Shown piece after piece: positions 31,498 to 38,992 of a stretch of DNA of 64,000 nucleotides. Both the position numbers and the translations under genes were made by a program. This DNA is from Streptomyces sp. DH37. GTDB lineage: Bacteria > Actinomycetota > Actinomycetes > Streptomycetales > Streptomycetaceae. The stretch spans positions 1 to 64,000 of the forward strand of contig NZ_JARVKV010000029.1 in NCBI RefSeq assembly GCF_029813835.1, given 5' to 3'. The notes under the pieces are model-generated. The model was not told where the DNA came from and did no database searches. It saw only the letters and a list, made by a program, of their open reading frames with translations. How positions within the stretch are numbered: position 1 is the stretch's first letter; every line of letters starts with the position of its first letter.

Positions 31498-31528
31498 TCA
31501 CCACATACGTTGCACGCAGTGCCTCTTC

Positions 31529-31551
31529 AGGCCCGGCCCACCGCCGGGCCT
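31529..31551 (+). terminator. Terminator before virion-type gene
   Basis: Perfect 9-bp stem AGGCCCGGC / GCCGGGCCT (31529-31537 with 31543-31551), loop CCACC, followed by TT. Confidence 0.75.
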
Positions 31552-31586
31552 TTCGCATGCCCGCCCCCGTCGAGAGGAGATCGGCC

Positions 31587-31913
31587 ATGCCCCGCGCGTC
31601 CCTCCCTGTCACCAAGCTGACCGACGCCGGGGTCGCCGACCCCGCCCCGACGGCCGGCGACCCCGTGAACCAGCACTCGATGCCGAACACTGGCAAGACC
31701 GTGCTCCGCGTGACCAACACCGGCGCGGCCGCGCACACCCTCACCCTCGGCACGCCGGTCACCGTCGGCGGCAAGGCCGTCGACGACACCGACGTCAGCA
31801 TCCCGGCCGGGGAGACCCGCACGTTCGGCAGCCTCTCCCCCGCGCTGTACGGCACGAACGTGCCCATCGACGTCGACTCCGCCGAGCTGACCCTGATCGT
31901 CTTCGAGCCCTGA
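31587..31913 (+). CDS. Beta-rich putative virion protein
   Basis: Unknown 108-residue protein dominated by beta strands (KTVLRVTNTGAAAHTLTLGT, then an IPAGETRTFGSLSP turn, ending AELTLIVFEP). The pattern resembles small Ig-like or decoration proteins found near actinophage packaging genes. ATG 31587 has GAGAGGAG upstream. Its last 27 nt plus the following ribosome site are duplicated at 32114. Confidence 0.65.
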   Translation: MPRASLPVTKLTDAGVADPAPTAGDPVNQHSMPNTGKTVLRVTNTGAAAHTLTLGTPVTVGGKAVDDTDVSIPAGETRTFGSLSPALYGTNVPIDVDSAELTLIVFEP

Positions 31914-32161
31914 CCGAGGAGCCCGCCCATGCCCAAGATCATGACCAGCGCCAAGCAGCTCGGCACCTACCGCCGCGAACTCCTGGAAGAAGGTGTTCCC
32001 CCAGCCCTCGCCGACCAGCTCGTCCTGAAGGCTGCCGAGCACATGCACAACCGGGCCCGCCTGATCACTCAGCACAACGACTCTGCGGGGCCAGTCGACA
32101 AGCCCACGACAGACTGACCTTGATCGTCTTCGAGTCCTGACCAGGGAGCCCGCCCGTGCCC
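31887..32161 (+). repeat. 48-bp direct repeats flanking the 31929 gene
   Basis: Positions 31887-31934 and 32114-32161 match at 43 of 48 positions. Each begins CTGACC, contains TGATCGTCTTCGAG, and ends in GGAGCCCGCCC plus a start codon. The left copy is the end of the 31587 gene plus the next ribosome site; the right copy supplies the ribosome site of the 32156 gene. Confidence 0.85.
31929..32117 (+). CDS. Small protein between direct repeats
   Basis: Unknown 62-residue helical protein (SAKQLGTYRRELLEEGVPPA). Lies almost exactly between the two 48-bp repeats, so it looks like an inserted or duplicated-in gene. Confidence 0.65.
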   Translation: MPKIMTSAKQLGTYRRELLEEGVPPALADQLVLKAAEHMHNRARLITQHNDSAGPVDKPTTD

Positions 32162-32623
32162 GCCCGCTCCCGTACCCGCTGCCCCCGCTGCCGCGCCCCC
32201 CACGGCGGTACCGGCGAATGCGACTCCTGCCGTCACCGCGCCGTCACCATCGTCTACGGACCGCCCTGCGCCGGGAAGACCACGTACGTCACCCAGCGCG
32301 CCCGCCCCGGCGATCTCGTCCTGGACCTCGACGCCATCGCCCAGGCCCTCGGCTCACCGAACGACCACGGCCACCCGCCCGCCCTGATCCCCTTCGCGAT
32401 CGAGGCACGCGACGCCGTGCTCACCCGCCTGACCCGCGCACACGAACTGCGCCACGCCTGGGTCATCACCAGCCGGGCCGACGTCCTCGCCCGTCTGCCC
32501 GGCGCCCAGCTCGTCACCCTCGACGTGCCCGCCGACGAGTGCAAGCGCCGCGCCCGCGCGGCCGGACGCCCGCCCCGCTGGGACGCCCACATCGACCGCT
32601 GGTGGCGCGAGTACCGCTCCTGA
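32156..32623 (+). CDS. P-loop kinase-like protein with N-terminal zinc ribbon
   Basis: ATP-binding protein of 155 residues. CPRCRAP and CDSC (residues 9-25) form a zinc ribbon. Walker A is GPPCAGKTT (35-43), followed by LVLDLDAIAQAL and an ADVLARLPGAQLVTLDVPAD lid region typical of small AAA/polynucleotide-kinase-like phage ATPases. The N-terminus resembles that of the HNH protein at 32737, so the two may share a nucleic-acid target. Substrate unknown. Confidence 0.82.
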   Translation: MPARSRTRCPRCRAPHGGTGECDSCRHRAVTIVYGPPCAGKTTYVTQRARPGDLVLDLDAIAQALGSPNDHGHPPALIPFAIEARDAVLTRLTRAHELRHAWVITSRADVLARLPGAQLVTLDVPADECKRRARAAGRPPRWDAHIDRWWREYRS

Positions 32624-32736
32624 CCCCCCGGGGCATCACGCACACGGGGGGCCGGCCCTTCAGCAGACCCCCCCACCCATCCCACGCCGGGGGGTCGTTC
32701 TCCACACACCCCCCCTCACCCCGCGGAAGGGGGGTC

Positions 32737-33105
32737 ATGCCCACCAGGCCCCGGTCCCGCTGCCCCCGCTGCCGCCGCCCTCTGGACGCCAAGGGCCGCT
32801 GCACCGCCCAGTGCCGCACCCGCCGCCGCGCCGCCAGCCAACGCTCACGCGGCAGCTCCACCGCCCAGGGCTACGGCGGCGAGCACCGCACCCGCTTCCG
32901 CCCCGCCGTCCTGGCGCGCGACCCGGTGTGCGTCATCTGCGGCGTAGAGCCCAGCGTCGTAGCCGACCACTGGCCCCTGGACCGCAAGGAGCTGGTCGCC
33001 CGGGGCGAGGACCCGAACGACCCGCGGCACGGCCGCGGCCTGTGCCGCTCGTGCGACAGCTCCCAGACGGCCCGCAGGCAGCCCGGGGGCTGGAACCGCC
33101 GCTGA
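32737..33105 (+). CDS. HNH endonuclease
   Basis: Protein of 122 residues. The N-terminal zinc knuckle (C9, C12, C22, C26) is like that of the 32156 product. The HNH core is AVLARDPVCVIC (C65, C68), VADHW (D77, H78) and CRSC (C103, C106). HNH nucleases next to terminase genes take part in cos cleavage and packaging in HK97-type phages. The probable packaging site follows immediately. The 113 bp before it are C-rich, with a weak 7-bp hairpin (32624-32651). Confidence 0.9.
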   Translation: MPTRPRSRCPRCRRPLDAKGRCTAQCRTRRRAASQRSRGSSTAQGYGGEHRTRFRPAVLARDPVCVICGVEPSVVADHWPLDRKELVARGEDPNDPRHGRGLCRSCDSSQTARRQPGGWNRR

Positions 33106-33541
33106 AGGCCCCTCACACACCCCGTACGGGCCTCTCACAGCCCCTCACAGACCCCTGCGCGCCCCCTCCCGGCGCCCCTCAGGCCCCCTCCAGACCCCTC
33201 CGGCCGGCCTCCCGGCCGGCCCCAAACGACCCGCCGGGCACCATCGCGGCAAGCCTCTGACCTGCGCAAACGCGCAAGGACCGAGCGCGCAGGGCCCTGA
33301 CCTGCGGCTTTGGGGAGGGGGGAGGGGTCGACGACCTCAGTTGATCTTGGTCCGAGCGCCTGGGTGATGAATCTCTCGCGCTGACGTAAGTCCCGGATTT
33401 GTGCAGCGCGAGCCTGTGACCTGCACGCATGCGTCTGACCTGGACGTATGCCGCTGACCTGCGGCGATGCGCACCGCTTGCGCGTTCGCCCTGGTCAGAG
33501 CCCTGACGGGTGCGCGGCGCCCCTGCTACTCGGAGGTGACC
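33106..33541 (+). other. Non-coding candidate packaging (cos/pac) region
   Basis: 436 bp without a convincing gene between the HNH and terminase small-subunit genes. The left part is strongly strand-biased and C-rich with CCCCTCACA repeats. The right part holds a 9-bp inverted repeat (CTCGCGCTG 33375-33383 with CAGCGCGAG 33404-33412) and CTGACCTG repeats. Location between HNH and TerS is where cos sites of related phages lie. Confidence 0.6.
33416..33472 (+). repeat. Three tandem 19-bp iterons
   Basis: Units start at 33416, 33435 and 33454, each beginning (G/C)TGACCTG and continuing with a variable stretch ending ATGC. Two further CTGACCTG copies lie at 33257 and 33297. Exact 19-bp periodicity suggests binding of a repeated protein, such as the terminase small subunit or a replication initiator. 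Confidence 0.75.
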
Positions 33542-34030
33542 ATGGGACGAGCCGGCCAGGGCCGCCCCTCCAAGCCCACGTCGCTCAAGGTGCTGCACGG
33601 CGACCGCAAGGACCGGATCAACGACACCGAGCCGGTGCCGGACGAAGGCGCGATCGAGCCGCCCGGGTGGCTGGTGGAGCTCGACCGCCAGGCGGACGCC
33701 GGCCAGGAGACCGCACTGGACCTCTGGCACCGCCTGGCCCCGGACCTGATCCGCAAGCGGGTGCTGACCCCGTGGGACACGGAGGCGTTCGCCGTGTTCT
33801 GCGACGCGGTGATCGGGCACCGGCGGGCCGCGGTGCAGCTGGCCACTGAGGGGCTGACGGTCCAGGGCTCGCGGGGCGTGGTGAAGAACCCGATGCTGAC
33901 CGCGCTGAAGGACTACACCGAGATCGTCGTCCGGTACGGCTCCCGCTTCGGGCTCACCCCGTCCGACCGCGCTTCGCTCAGCCTCGGCGGCGAGCAGCGG
34001 GACCCGAAGGAGGACCTGCTCAGCGGGTAG
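33542..34030 (+). CDS. terS: Terminase small subunit (P27-like)
   Basis: DNA-recognition subunit of the packaging motor (162 residues). GRPSKPTSLKVLHGDRKDR at the N-terminus and the central helices ending in EIVVRYGSRFGLTPSDRASL are typical of P27-type small terminases. ATG 33542 has GGAGGTGA just upstream. Follows the iteron region directly. Confidence 0.88.
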   Translation: MGRAGQGRPSKPTSLKVLHGDRKDRINDTEPVPDEGAIEPPGWLVELDRQADAGQETALDLWHRLAPDLIRKRVLTPWDTEAFAVFCDAVIGHRRAAVQLATEGLTVQGSRGVVKNPMLTALKDYTEIVVRYGSRFGLTPSDRASLSLGGEQRDPKEDLLSG

Positions 34031-34040
34031 CCGCTGCGGC

Positions 34041-34084
34041 GCCGCGGCCGGCGGCCCGGGCAGCTCGGCGCGGGCGGCCGCGGC
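34041..34084. terminator. Hairpin between convergent genes
   Basis: Ten-bp stem GCCGCGGCCG / CGGCCGCGGC (34041-34050 with 34075-34084) with a 24-nt loop, between the rightward terS and the leftward gene ending at 34094. Confidence 0.45.
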
Positions 34085-34093
34085 TGGCGGCGC

Positions 34094-34426
34094 TCAGGCG
34101 GCCTGGTCCCGTCCGGCCAGGGAGAGGCCAAGGACCATGAAGGCGGCCAGGAGCGCGACGCCGGCGGTGGCTCCGTACCGCCACTCCCCCGCCCAGATCC
34201 ACCCGACGAGGAGCGCCGGGACGGCGAGGAACAGGAGCGCGGCCACCCACTTCAGCGGGCCGGCGGGGTGCTCGCCGGTGTCGTCCTGGCCGTGCTTCTC
34301 GAGGACGACGGGGCCGCTGGTCAGCTGAGCCTCAGCGATGGTCAGGCCGGCGTCGTGCAGGGCGTCGACGGCGCGGCGCTTGGTCTCCTGGTCGGCGTCC
34401 CGTATGGCGATGATCAGCGTGGTCAT
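34094..34426 (-). CDS. Membrane protein with N-terminal soluble domain
   Basis: Unknown 110-residue protein. A beta-alpha domain (TTLIIAIRDADQETKRRAVD) is followed by two membrane segments (about 60-78 and 85-103). ATGA overlap with the gene at 34423. Confidence 0.7.
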   Translation of the reverse strand: MTTLIIAIRDADQETKRRAVDALHDAGLTIAEAQLTSGPVVLEKHGQDDTGEHPAGPLKWVAALLFLAVPALLVGWIWAGEWRYGATAGVALLAAFMVLGLSLAGRDQAA

Positions 34427-34692
34427 GCGTCGCTCCCGCTGTTGGGGTTCTTCCGCGGTCGTCCGCCGCCGGTGCCGCGGCCGGGCCGGTTCGCCATCCA
34501 GGTCTCGATGGTGTCCGGCAGCCAGAGGGGTACGCGGCTGAATACATCATCCGGCGGCGGGAAGTCACCCGGGCGGGACGTGCCGTCGCGCCGGCGGATC
34601 GCGGCCTTGTTGTGGTAGCCGCGCACCGTGGGGTAGGTCAGGCCGGTCAGCTCCGCGACGGCGTGGAGGTCGAGATACTTGGGCCGCGTCAT
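34423..34692 (-). CDS. MerR/AlpA-like HTH protein
   Basis: Putative regulator of 89 residues: LDLHAVAELTGLTYPTVRGY is the recognition helix region, with a basic C-terminus (GGGRPRKNP). Part of the leftward block. Confidence 0.75.
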   Translation of the reverse strand: MTRPKYLDLHAVAELTGLTYPTVRGYHNKAAIRRRDGTSRPGDFPPPDDVFSRVPLWLPDTIETWMANRPGRGTGGGRPRKNPNSGSDA

Positions 34693-34706
34693 GCGGGTGA
34701 GGATAT

Positions 34707-34742
34707 CGGCCGGGGCGGTGCTACGGCATCTCGCCCCGGCCG
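34707..34742 (-). terminator. Hairpin inside the leftward block
   Basis: Perfect 11-bp stem CGGCCGGGGCG / CGCCCCGGCCG (34707-34717 with 34732-34742), 14-nt loop, after the 34750 gene. May reduce expression of the two downstream genes. Confidence 0.55.
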
Positions 34743-34749
34743 GGGTCGG

Positions 34750-34905
34750 TCACTGCTCGTCGTCGGAGGCGGCCGTGCAGGTGCGGTGCGGGCGGGTCTG
34801 CGGCGGGATGCCGTTGTCGGTGTAGTCGGCGGAGAACCGGCCGCCGCAGTCGGCGCACTCGTAGTGCGCGGTGACGCGCAGCAGCTCGGCGGGCTCGTGG
34901 TCCAT
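34750..34905 (-). CDS. Small Cys-containing protein
   Basis: Fifty-one-residue protein with YECADCGGRF (one CxxC pair), a later Cys, and GAGGAA about 10 nt upstream of ATG 34905. Probably a mini zinc ribbon; its stop lies 8 nt before the hairpin. Confidence 0.6.
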   Translation of the reverse strand: MDHEPAELLRVTAHYECADCGGRFSADYTDNGIPPQTRPHRTCTAASDDEQ

Positions 34906-34908
34906 GGG

Positions 34909-35148
34909 TCAGGGGTTCCTCGAGTCGGCGGGTTCGCGGTAGTGGGCGTCGCCGGGCTGGTCCTCGTCGGCGTGGGCGTCGGCCCAGATGTCGGCGGCGT
35001 CGGGCGCGCCGAGCGCGGCCAGCAGCTCGGCGAGGACGTCGGCCTCGGTGCAGGTGAGGGATCCGGCGATGTCGTACGCCAGTTGCTGGTCGCCCCAGGT
35101 GTCGGCGAACAGCTCGGCGACGTCGGCCGGGATGGTGATGGTGCTCAT
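34909..35148 (-). CDS. Hypothetical acidic protein
   Basis: Unknown 79-residue acidic helical protein (ADVAELFADTWGDQQLAYDI). ATG 35148 has ACGGAGGAGACC upstream, which sets the start and rejects longer frames. Confidence 0.7.
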   Translation of the reverse strand: MSTITIPADVAELFADTWGDQQLAYDIAGSLTCTEADVLAELLAALGAPDAADIWADAHADEDQPGDAHYREPADSRNP

Positions 35149-35174
35149 GGTCTCCTCCGTGTGGTGGCGGGGAG

Positions 35175-35280
35175 GTCCCGGCGCGGGAAGCGAGTCGGTG
35201 GGGTTGGGGCCCCGGGTCGCATGTCCCGCGCCGGGACGGCTGGGGAGTTGCCGGGCCGCGCGGGGGCGCGGCCCGGCAAC
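35175..35280 (-). terminator. Two hairpins, the second a strong terminator
   Basis: Perfect 15-bp stem at 35247-35261 with 35266-35280 (GTTGCCGGGCCGCGC arm) and a GGGG loop, just after the 35289 gene on the minus strand. A second 14-bp perfect inverted repeat, GTCCCGGCGCGGGA at 35175-35188 with 35224-35237, follows. Confidence 0.8.
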
Positions 35281-35288
35281 CGGCTGGG

Positions 35289-35657
35289 TCAGCGCAGTCC
35301 GGCGATCTCTTCGAGGCGGTGGATGGCGGTCTCTTCGTCCTCCCACCAGAACGTCTCGTCCTCGGTGAGGCCGAGCGCTTCGCACGCCGCGTCGCCGATG
35401 TTGCAGGTCCGCTCGTCCTTCTCGGCGTAGACGCTGAGGGGTGTGCTGACGATGGTCCAGCCGGTGAGGTGCGCGGCCCATCCGGCGGCGCACAGGGTGG
35501 TGCCGCAGGTGATGGCGCCGGGCTCCAGCTCCTCGCCGGGGGCGAGGTTGGTCCACTCCTCCATGTCGAAGGCGTCGGGCTGGGCGCGGATCGCGTCGAG
35601 GATGGCGCGTGCCAAGGCGGCCGGGGTCTGCGGCTGCTGCGTGAGGTGACCGGTCAT
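35289..35657 (-). CDS. Hypothetical Cys-containing phage protein
   Basis: Unknown 122-residue protein. The ITCGTTLCAAGWAAHLTG motif with two cysteines is recurrent in actinophage proteins. C-terminal half acidic (GLTEDETFWWEDEETAIHRL). Lies just downstream of the tRNA gene in the leftward block. Confidence 0.72.
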   Translation of the reverse strand: MTGHLTQQPQTPAALARAILDAIRAQPDAFDMEEWTNLAPGEELEPGAITCGTTLCAAGWAAHLTGWTIVSTPLSVYAEKDERTCNIGDAACEALGLTEDETFWWEDEETAIHRLEEIAGLR

Positions 35658-35697
35658 CGGTTGCTGCTCCGTTCTGCCACGGGCGGTGTGGGTGGCG

Positions 35698-35769
35698 TAC
35701 CTGCGGCGGGATTCGAACCCGCGACCGTCGGCTTATAAGACCGCTGCTCTGCCGCTGAGCTACGCAGGC
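35698..35769 (-). tRNA. tRNA-Ile(UAU)
   Basis: Well-formed 72-nt cloverleaf: acceptor GCCUGCG/CGCAGGU, D stem GCUC/GAGC with 7-nt loop, anticodon loop CUUAUAA giving anticodon UAU, T stem GCGGG/CCCGC around UUCGAAU. CCA is not encoded. It would read AUA, a codon almost absent from this GC-rich DNA. It is in the same orientation as, and 51 bp downstream of, the DUF932 gene. Confidence 0.88.
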
Positions 35770-35820
35770 TGGGGGCGGGGTGTCCGGGCCGGGTGGGGGT
35801 CCGGCCCGGACACCCGAGGG

Positions 35821-37011
35821 TCAGCGGCGCAGGAGCATCAGCTTCCGGTGGGCCTTGGACTTGATCTCGTCGTCCGCGCCTTCCAGGAGCCGCTGGCCGC
35901 GCGCTCCGATGGGGTTGCCCTTCAGCGCGCCGGACGGGCGGATCGGGGCGTAGTGGTCCAGGTACTCGGTGACCGCGCGCTCTGCGGCGTAGGCGGTGCG
36001 GCCGGACCGCTCGGCCTCGGTGCGGAACAGATCGTCCAGCTTGTCGGTCCGCTTGGCCGCGATGGTGCGGGTGCGGTCGGTGGCGTCCTCGTCCAGCGGC
36101 CACAGGCTGTTGATCACCTTGTGGAAATCGTTGATCGCCAGGTCGGTGCGGGCCAGCGCGGTTTCCTCGGCCGCCCACTGCTCGTAGTAGCGGATCGACA
36201 GGCCGAGCGTGCGGCGGGCTTCCTTGATCCGGTCGGTGGCCGACGCGGTGTGCCGCACCGTCCAGCGGGTGTACGCGTCGCGGACGGCGAAGCGTTCGGT
36301 GTTGCCGCACACCGGCCGCCACGGGGTGACCACCACGGTGAAGGGGTGGTTCCCGTCGTGGGCGTTGATCGCCGAGATGAACGGGATGATCTTGTCGTTG
36401 ATCCCCTCGGCGTCCACGGTGACGTGTTCCGGCAGGCGCAGGGAGATGAAGACCTTGCGGCCGCCGCGCAGCGCCCCGGCGCTCTCCCAGATGACGCCCA
36501 TGTCGGCGACGAGTTCCTGAAGGAACGCGAACGCGGCCCGGTTCTGGATCACCTCGTAGCGGGCCCCGACGGTGCCGAGCGCGGCCCCGGTGTCGGCGCG
36601 GACGGTGGTGAACTTGTCGGTGTGGGTGAGGATGTCGCCCTGCCACTCGTACAGGGCGGGGACGCGCTTCACGTCGTAGGCGATCCCGGCCAGCTCCAGC
36701 ACCGTGTCCACGTCGGAGGTCCCGCCGGGGATGATCTGGCCGAGGCCGTGCCAGGCGGGGACGGCGGAGTACAGCGCGGCCCGGTCGCCGGTCATGTCCA
36801 GCCCGTGCTGGGGCATGCCGGTGGCGGACAGGATCTCGCCCCGGTCCCACCCGGTGAGGACGCGGTAGCGGCCGTCGGCCAGGCGCTCGACCTCACCCCG
36901 CGCGATGCGCTCGGCGAGGCGGGCTTCCCAGGCGCGGGCGGCGTCGATCTGCTCGGCGCGCTCGGTGGCGAAGGCGGCATTCACGTCGGTCACGTCGGTG
37001 GTGATGGTCAT
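35821..37011 (-). CDS. DUF932 phage/plasmid-like protein
   Basis: Protein of 396 residues in the DUF932 family, found in phages and plasmids, with no agreed function. Recognisable elements: PAWHGLGQ, DVKRVPALYE, a YEVIQNRAAFAFLQELV helix, and VTPWRPVCGNTE. It heads the leftward block, and GGGAGG precedes ATG 37011. It starts 16 nt from the twin-site element, which also precedes the HAD gene at 10057, so the two genes are probably co-regulated. Confidence 0.88.
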   Translation of the reverse strand: MTITTDVTDVNAAFATERAEQIDAARAWEARLAERIARGEVERLADGRYRVLTGWDRGEILSATGMPQHGLDMTGDRAALYSAVPAWHGLGQIIPGGTSDVDTVLELAGIAYDVKRVPALYEWQGDILTHTDKFTTVRADTGAALGTVGARYEVIQNRAAFAFLQELVADMGVIWESAGALRGGRKVFISLRLPEHVTVDAEGINDKIIPFISAINAHDGNHPFTVVVTPWRPVCGNTERFAVRDAYTRWTVRHTASATDRIKEARRTLGLSIRYYEQWAAEETALARTDLAINDFHKVINSLWPLDEDATDRTRTIAAKRTDKLDDLFRTEAERSGRTAYAAERAVTEYLDHYAPIRPSGALKGNPIGARGQRLLEGADDEIKSKAHRKLMLLRR

Positions 37012-37027
37012 GGTCTGCCCCTCCCGG

Positions 37028-37107
37028 AAACTTTAACCGCGTTCTGCGGTCTATGTATATAGTGCCTCGAATCCCCGAACTTTGCAAGCGAAATGCGGTC
37101 TAAGTTT
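37028..37107 (-). promoter_or_regulatory. Twin-site promoter/operator element, copy B
   Basis: The inverted copy of the element at 9963. Proximal site 37028-37050 reads AAACTT-TA-ACCGC-N5-GCGGT. Distal site 37085-37107 (reverse strand) reads AAACTT-AG-ACCGC-N5-GCTTG. Site spacing is 57 bp, as in copy A. On the minus strand TTGCAA (37087-37082) and TATATA (37061-37056) are 20 bp apart, exactly as in copy A. Drives the DUF932 gene. Confidence 0.78.
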
Positions 37108-37180
37108 TGGGAACTGCGGGAGGTTGCGATGCGAAGGAGCGGAAAGCCGGGGGGCCTCTCCGCCCGGATCGGAGACCGCC

Positions 37181-38968
37181 GTGGCCGCGGAAACGCCCGC
37201 CTCCACCCGACCGCGTAAGGCCTCCCGGGCGCGCCGCCGGCCGTACACGATCAACCACGACAAGCGGTGGCGGCCGAAGGACAAGCGCGGTACGACCTGC
37301 GGCTACACCTTCCGCGGACAGACCTGCACGAAGAAGGGCGCCCACTACTGCGCGCCACGTGCCGACCGCGTGGTGGCCTTTTTCTCCGAACTCCTCGTCC
37401 ACACCAAGGGCCCGCACAAGCGCAAGCCGTTCATCCCCGAGCCGTGGCAGGAACACGAGATCCTGCGGCCGATGTTCGGCGAGGTCCTTTGGTCCAGCGA
37501 ATACGACTGCTACGTCCGCCGGTACCGCATCGCGTACATCGTCCTCGCCCGGAAGAACGGGAAGAGTGAGATCGCGGCCGGCATCCTGCTGTACCTCCTC
37601 ATCGGCGACGACGAGGAAGCCGCGGAGGTCTACGGCGCCGCCGCCGACACCAAGCAGGCCGGGAAGGTGTTCGAACCGGCCTTGAGGATGGTGCAGCTCC
37701 AGCCGGTCCTGAACAAGCGCCTCAAGCACGTCCGCAACGCGCGCAGGTTGGTCGACGAGACGATGGCCTCCCACTACGAGGTCATCACCGCCGACGCCCA
37801 GGGCGAGCTGGGCCACAACCCGCACGGCTTCTGCCTGGACGAGGTGCTGTCCCAGCCGGACGGGTCGCTGTGGGAGGCGATGACCACCGCGGTGGGCGCC
37901 CGCCTCCAGGAGATGCTGTGCGCGATCACCACCGAGACCAACGACCCGGCCAGCTTCGGGGCGGACCTGATCGACGAGGCCGAGCGGGTCCAGCAGGACC
38001 CGGCCCGGGCGCCGCACATCTTCGCCTTCGTGCGGAAGTTCCCCCGCACCGACGAGGAACTGGCGGCGCTGCACCGGATCTTCCCCGGGCACCCGGACCT
38101 GCCGACCAGCCTGGACCCGTGGGACGAGGCGAACTGGAAGTGGCCGAACCCCGCGCTGGGGGCCTTCAAGTCGCTGGACGCGATGCGCCGCCAGGCGCTC
38201 GAGGCCAAGGCGAGCCCGAACAAGGAGAACGGCTTCCGGCAGTTCCAGCTCAACCAGCGGGTATCCCAGGTCACCCGGTTCGTGCCGATGGACCTGTGGG
38301 GCTCCTGCACCGGGGAGGTCGCTCCGAATCCGGAGTGGCTGCGGCCCCGGCTCGCCGGCGAGAAGTGCTGGGCCGGCCTGGACCTCTCGAGCAAGTTCGA
38401 CTTGACGGCCTGGTGCCTGTTCTTCGAGGACGGCTCGGCGCTGTGGCGGTTCTGGGTACCGGAGTCGGTCGTGCCCACCCTCGACAAGGCCACCGACGAC
38501 AAGTTCAGCCTCTGGGTGCGTGACGGCTGGGTCACCGCGACCGACGGCGACGTCATCGACTACGAGTCGATCTACGCCGCCATCGAGGAGGACAACGCGA
38601 CCTTCGCCATCGTCGACGCCACCTACGACAAGTGGTGCGGCGAGCCCGTACGCCAGGCCATCGAGGACCGCACCGGCCTGGAGATGGTCGAGTCGAACAC
38701 CACCTTCGAACGGATGACGCAGCCGATGACGGAGATGCTGCGGCTGCTGAAGACCCGCGGCATCACCCACTACGGCAACCCCGTGGCCGCGTGGTGCGCG
38801 GACAACCTCGAGGCCAAGCGGCCGCGCGACGACCCCGACCGGATCCGCCCGGTCAAACCGGAGAGGAACAAGACCGGGAAGCGCATCGACGGGATGCCCG
38901 CCCTGTTCTTCGCCATCGACGGCTCTCTGGCCGTGGACGAGGCCGGCGCCGCCGCCGACATCTTCTGA
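37181..38968 (+). CDS. terL: Terminase large subunit
   Basis: Packaging ATPase-nuclease of 595 residues. From GTG 37181 (GGAG 6 nt upstream), Walker A is ARKNGKSE (123-130), Walker B is GFCLDE (216-221), and the nuclease domain starts with GLDLSSKFDLTAW around D401, with IVDATYD further on. A Cys-rich N-terminal patch (about 40-57) precedes the ATPase. An in-frame TTG at 37082 would run through the twin-site element and lacks a ribosome site. Separated from terS by the leftward block. Confidence 0.93.
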   Translation: MAAETPASTRPRKASRARRRPYTINHDKRWRPKDKRGTTCGYTFRGQTCTKKGAHYCAPRADRVVAFFSELLVHTKGPHKRKPFIPEPWQEHEILRPMFGEVLWSSEYDCYVRRYRIAYIVLARKNGKSEIAAGILLYLLIGDDEEAAEVYGAAADTKQAGKVFEPALRMVQLQPVLNKRLKHVRNARRLVDETMASHYEVITADAQGELGHNPHGFCLDEVLSQPDGSLWEAMTTAVGARLQEMLCAITTETNDPASFGADLIDEAERVQQDPARAPHIFAFVRKFPRTDEELAALHRIFPGHPDLPTSLDPWDEANWKWPNPALGAFKSLDAMRRQALEAKASPNKENGFRQFQLNQRVSQVTRFVPMDLWGSCTGEVAPNPEWLRPRLAGEKCWAGLDLSSKFDLTAWCLFFEDGSALWRFWVPESVVPTLDKATDDKFSLWVRDGWVTATDGDVIDYESIYAAIEEDNATFAIVDATYDKWCGEPVRQAIEDRTGLEMVESNTTFERMTQPMTEMLRLLKTRGITHYGNPVAAWCADNLEAKRPRDDPDRIRPVKPERNKTGKRIDGMPALFFAIDGSLAVDEAGAAADIF

Positions 38969-38992
38969 CCGAACCTCTTCAGGGAGTCACCG

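Noticed and set aside
35686..37062. Rightward frame over tRNA-Ile and the DUF932 gene
   Set aside because: Its first residues are the well-known spurious translation of a tRNA gene (NPRPSAYKTAAL-type), and the rest is antisense to DUF932.
37082..37180. TTG start for the terminase large subunit
   Set aside because: It would translate through the distal site of the twin element and has no ribosome site; GTG 37181 has GGAG at correct spacing.
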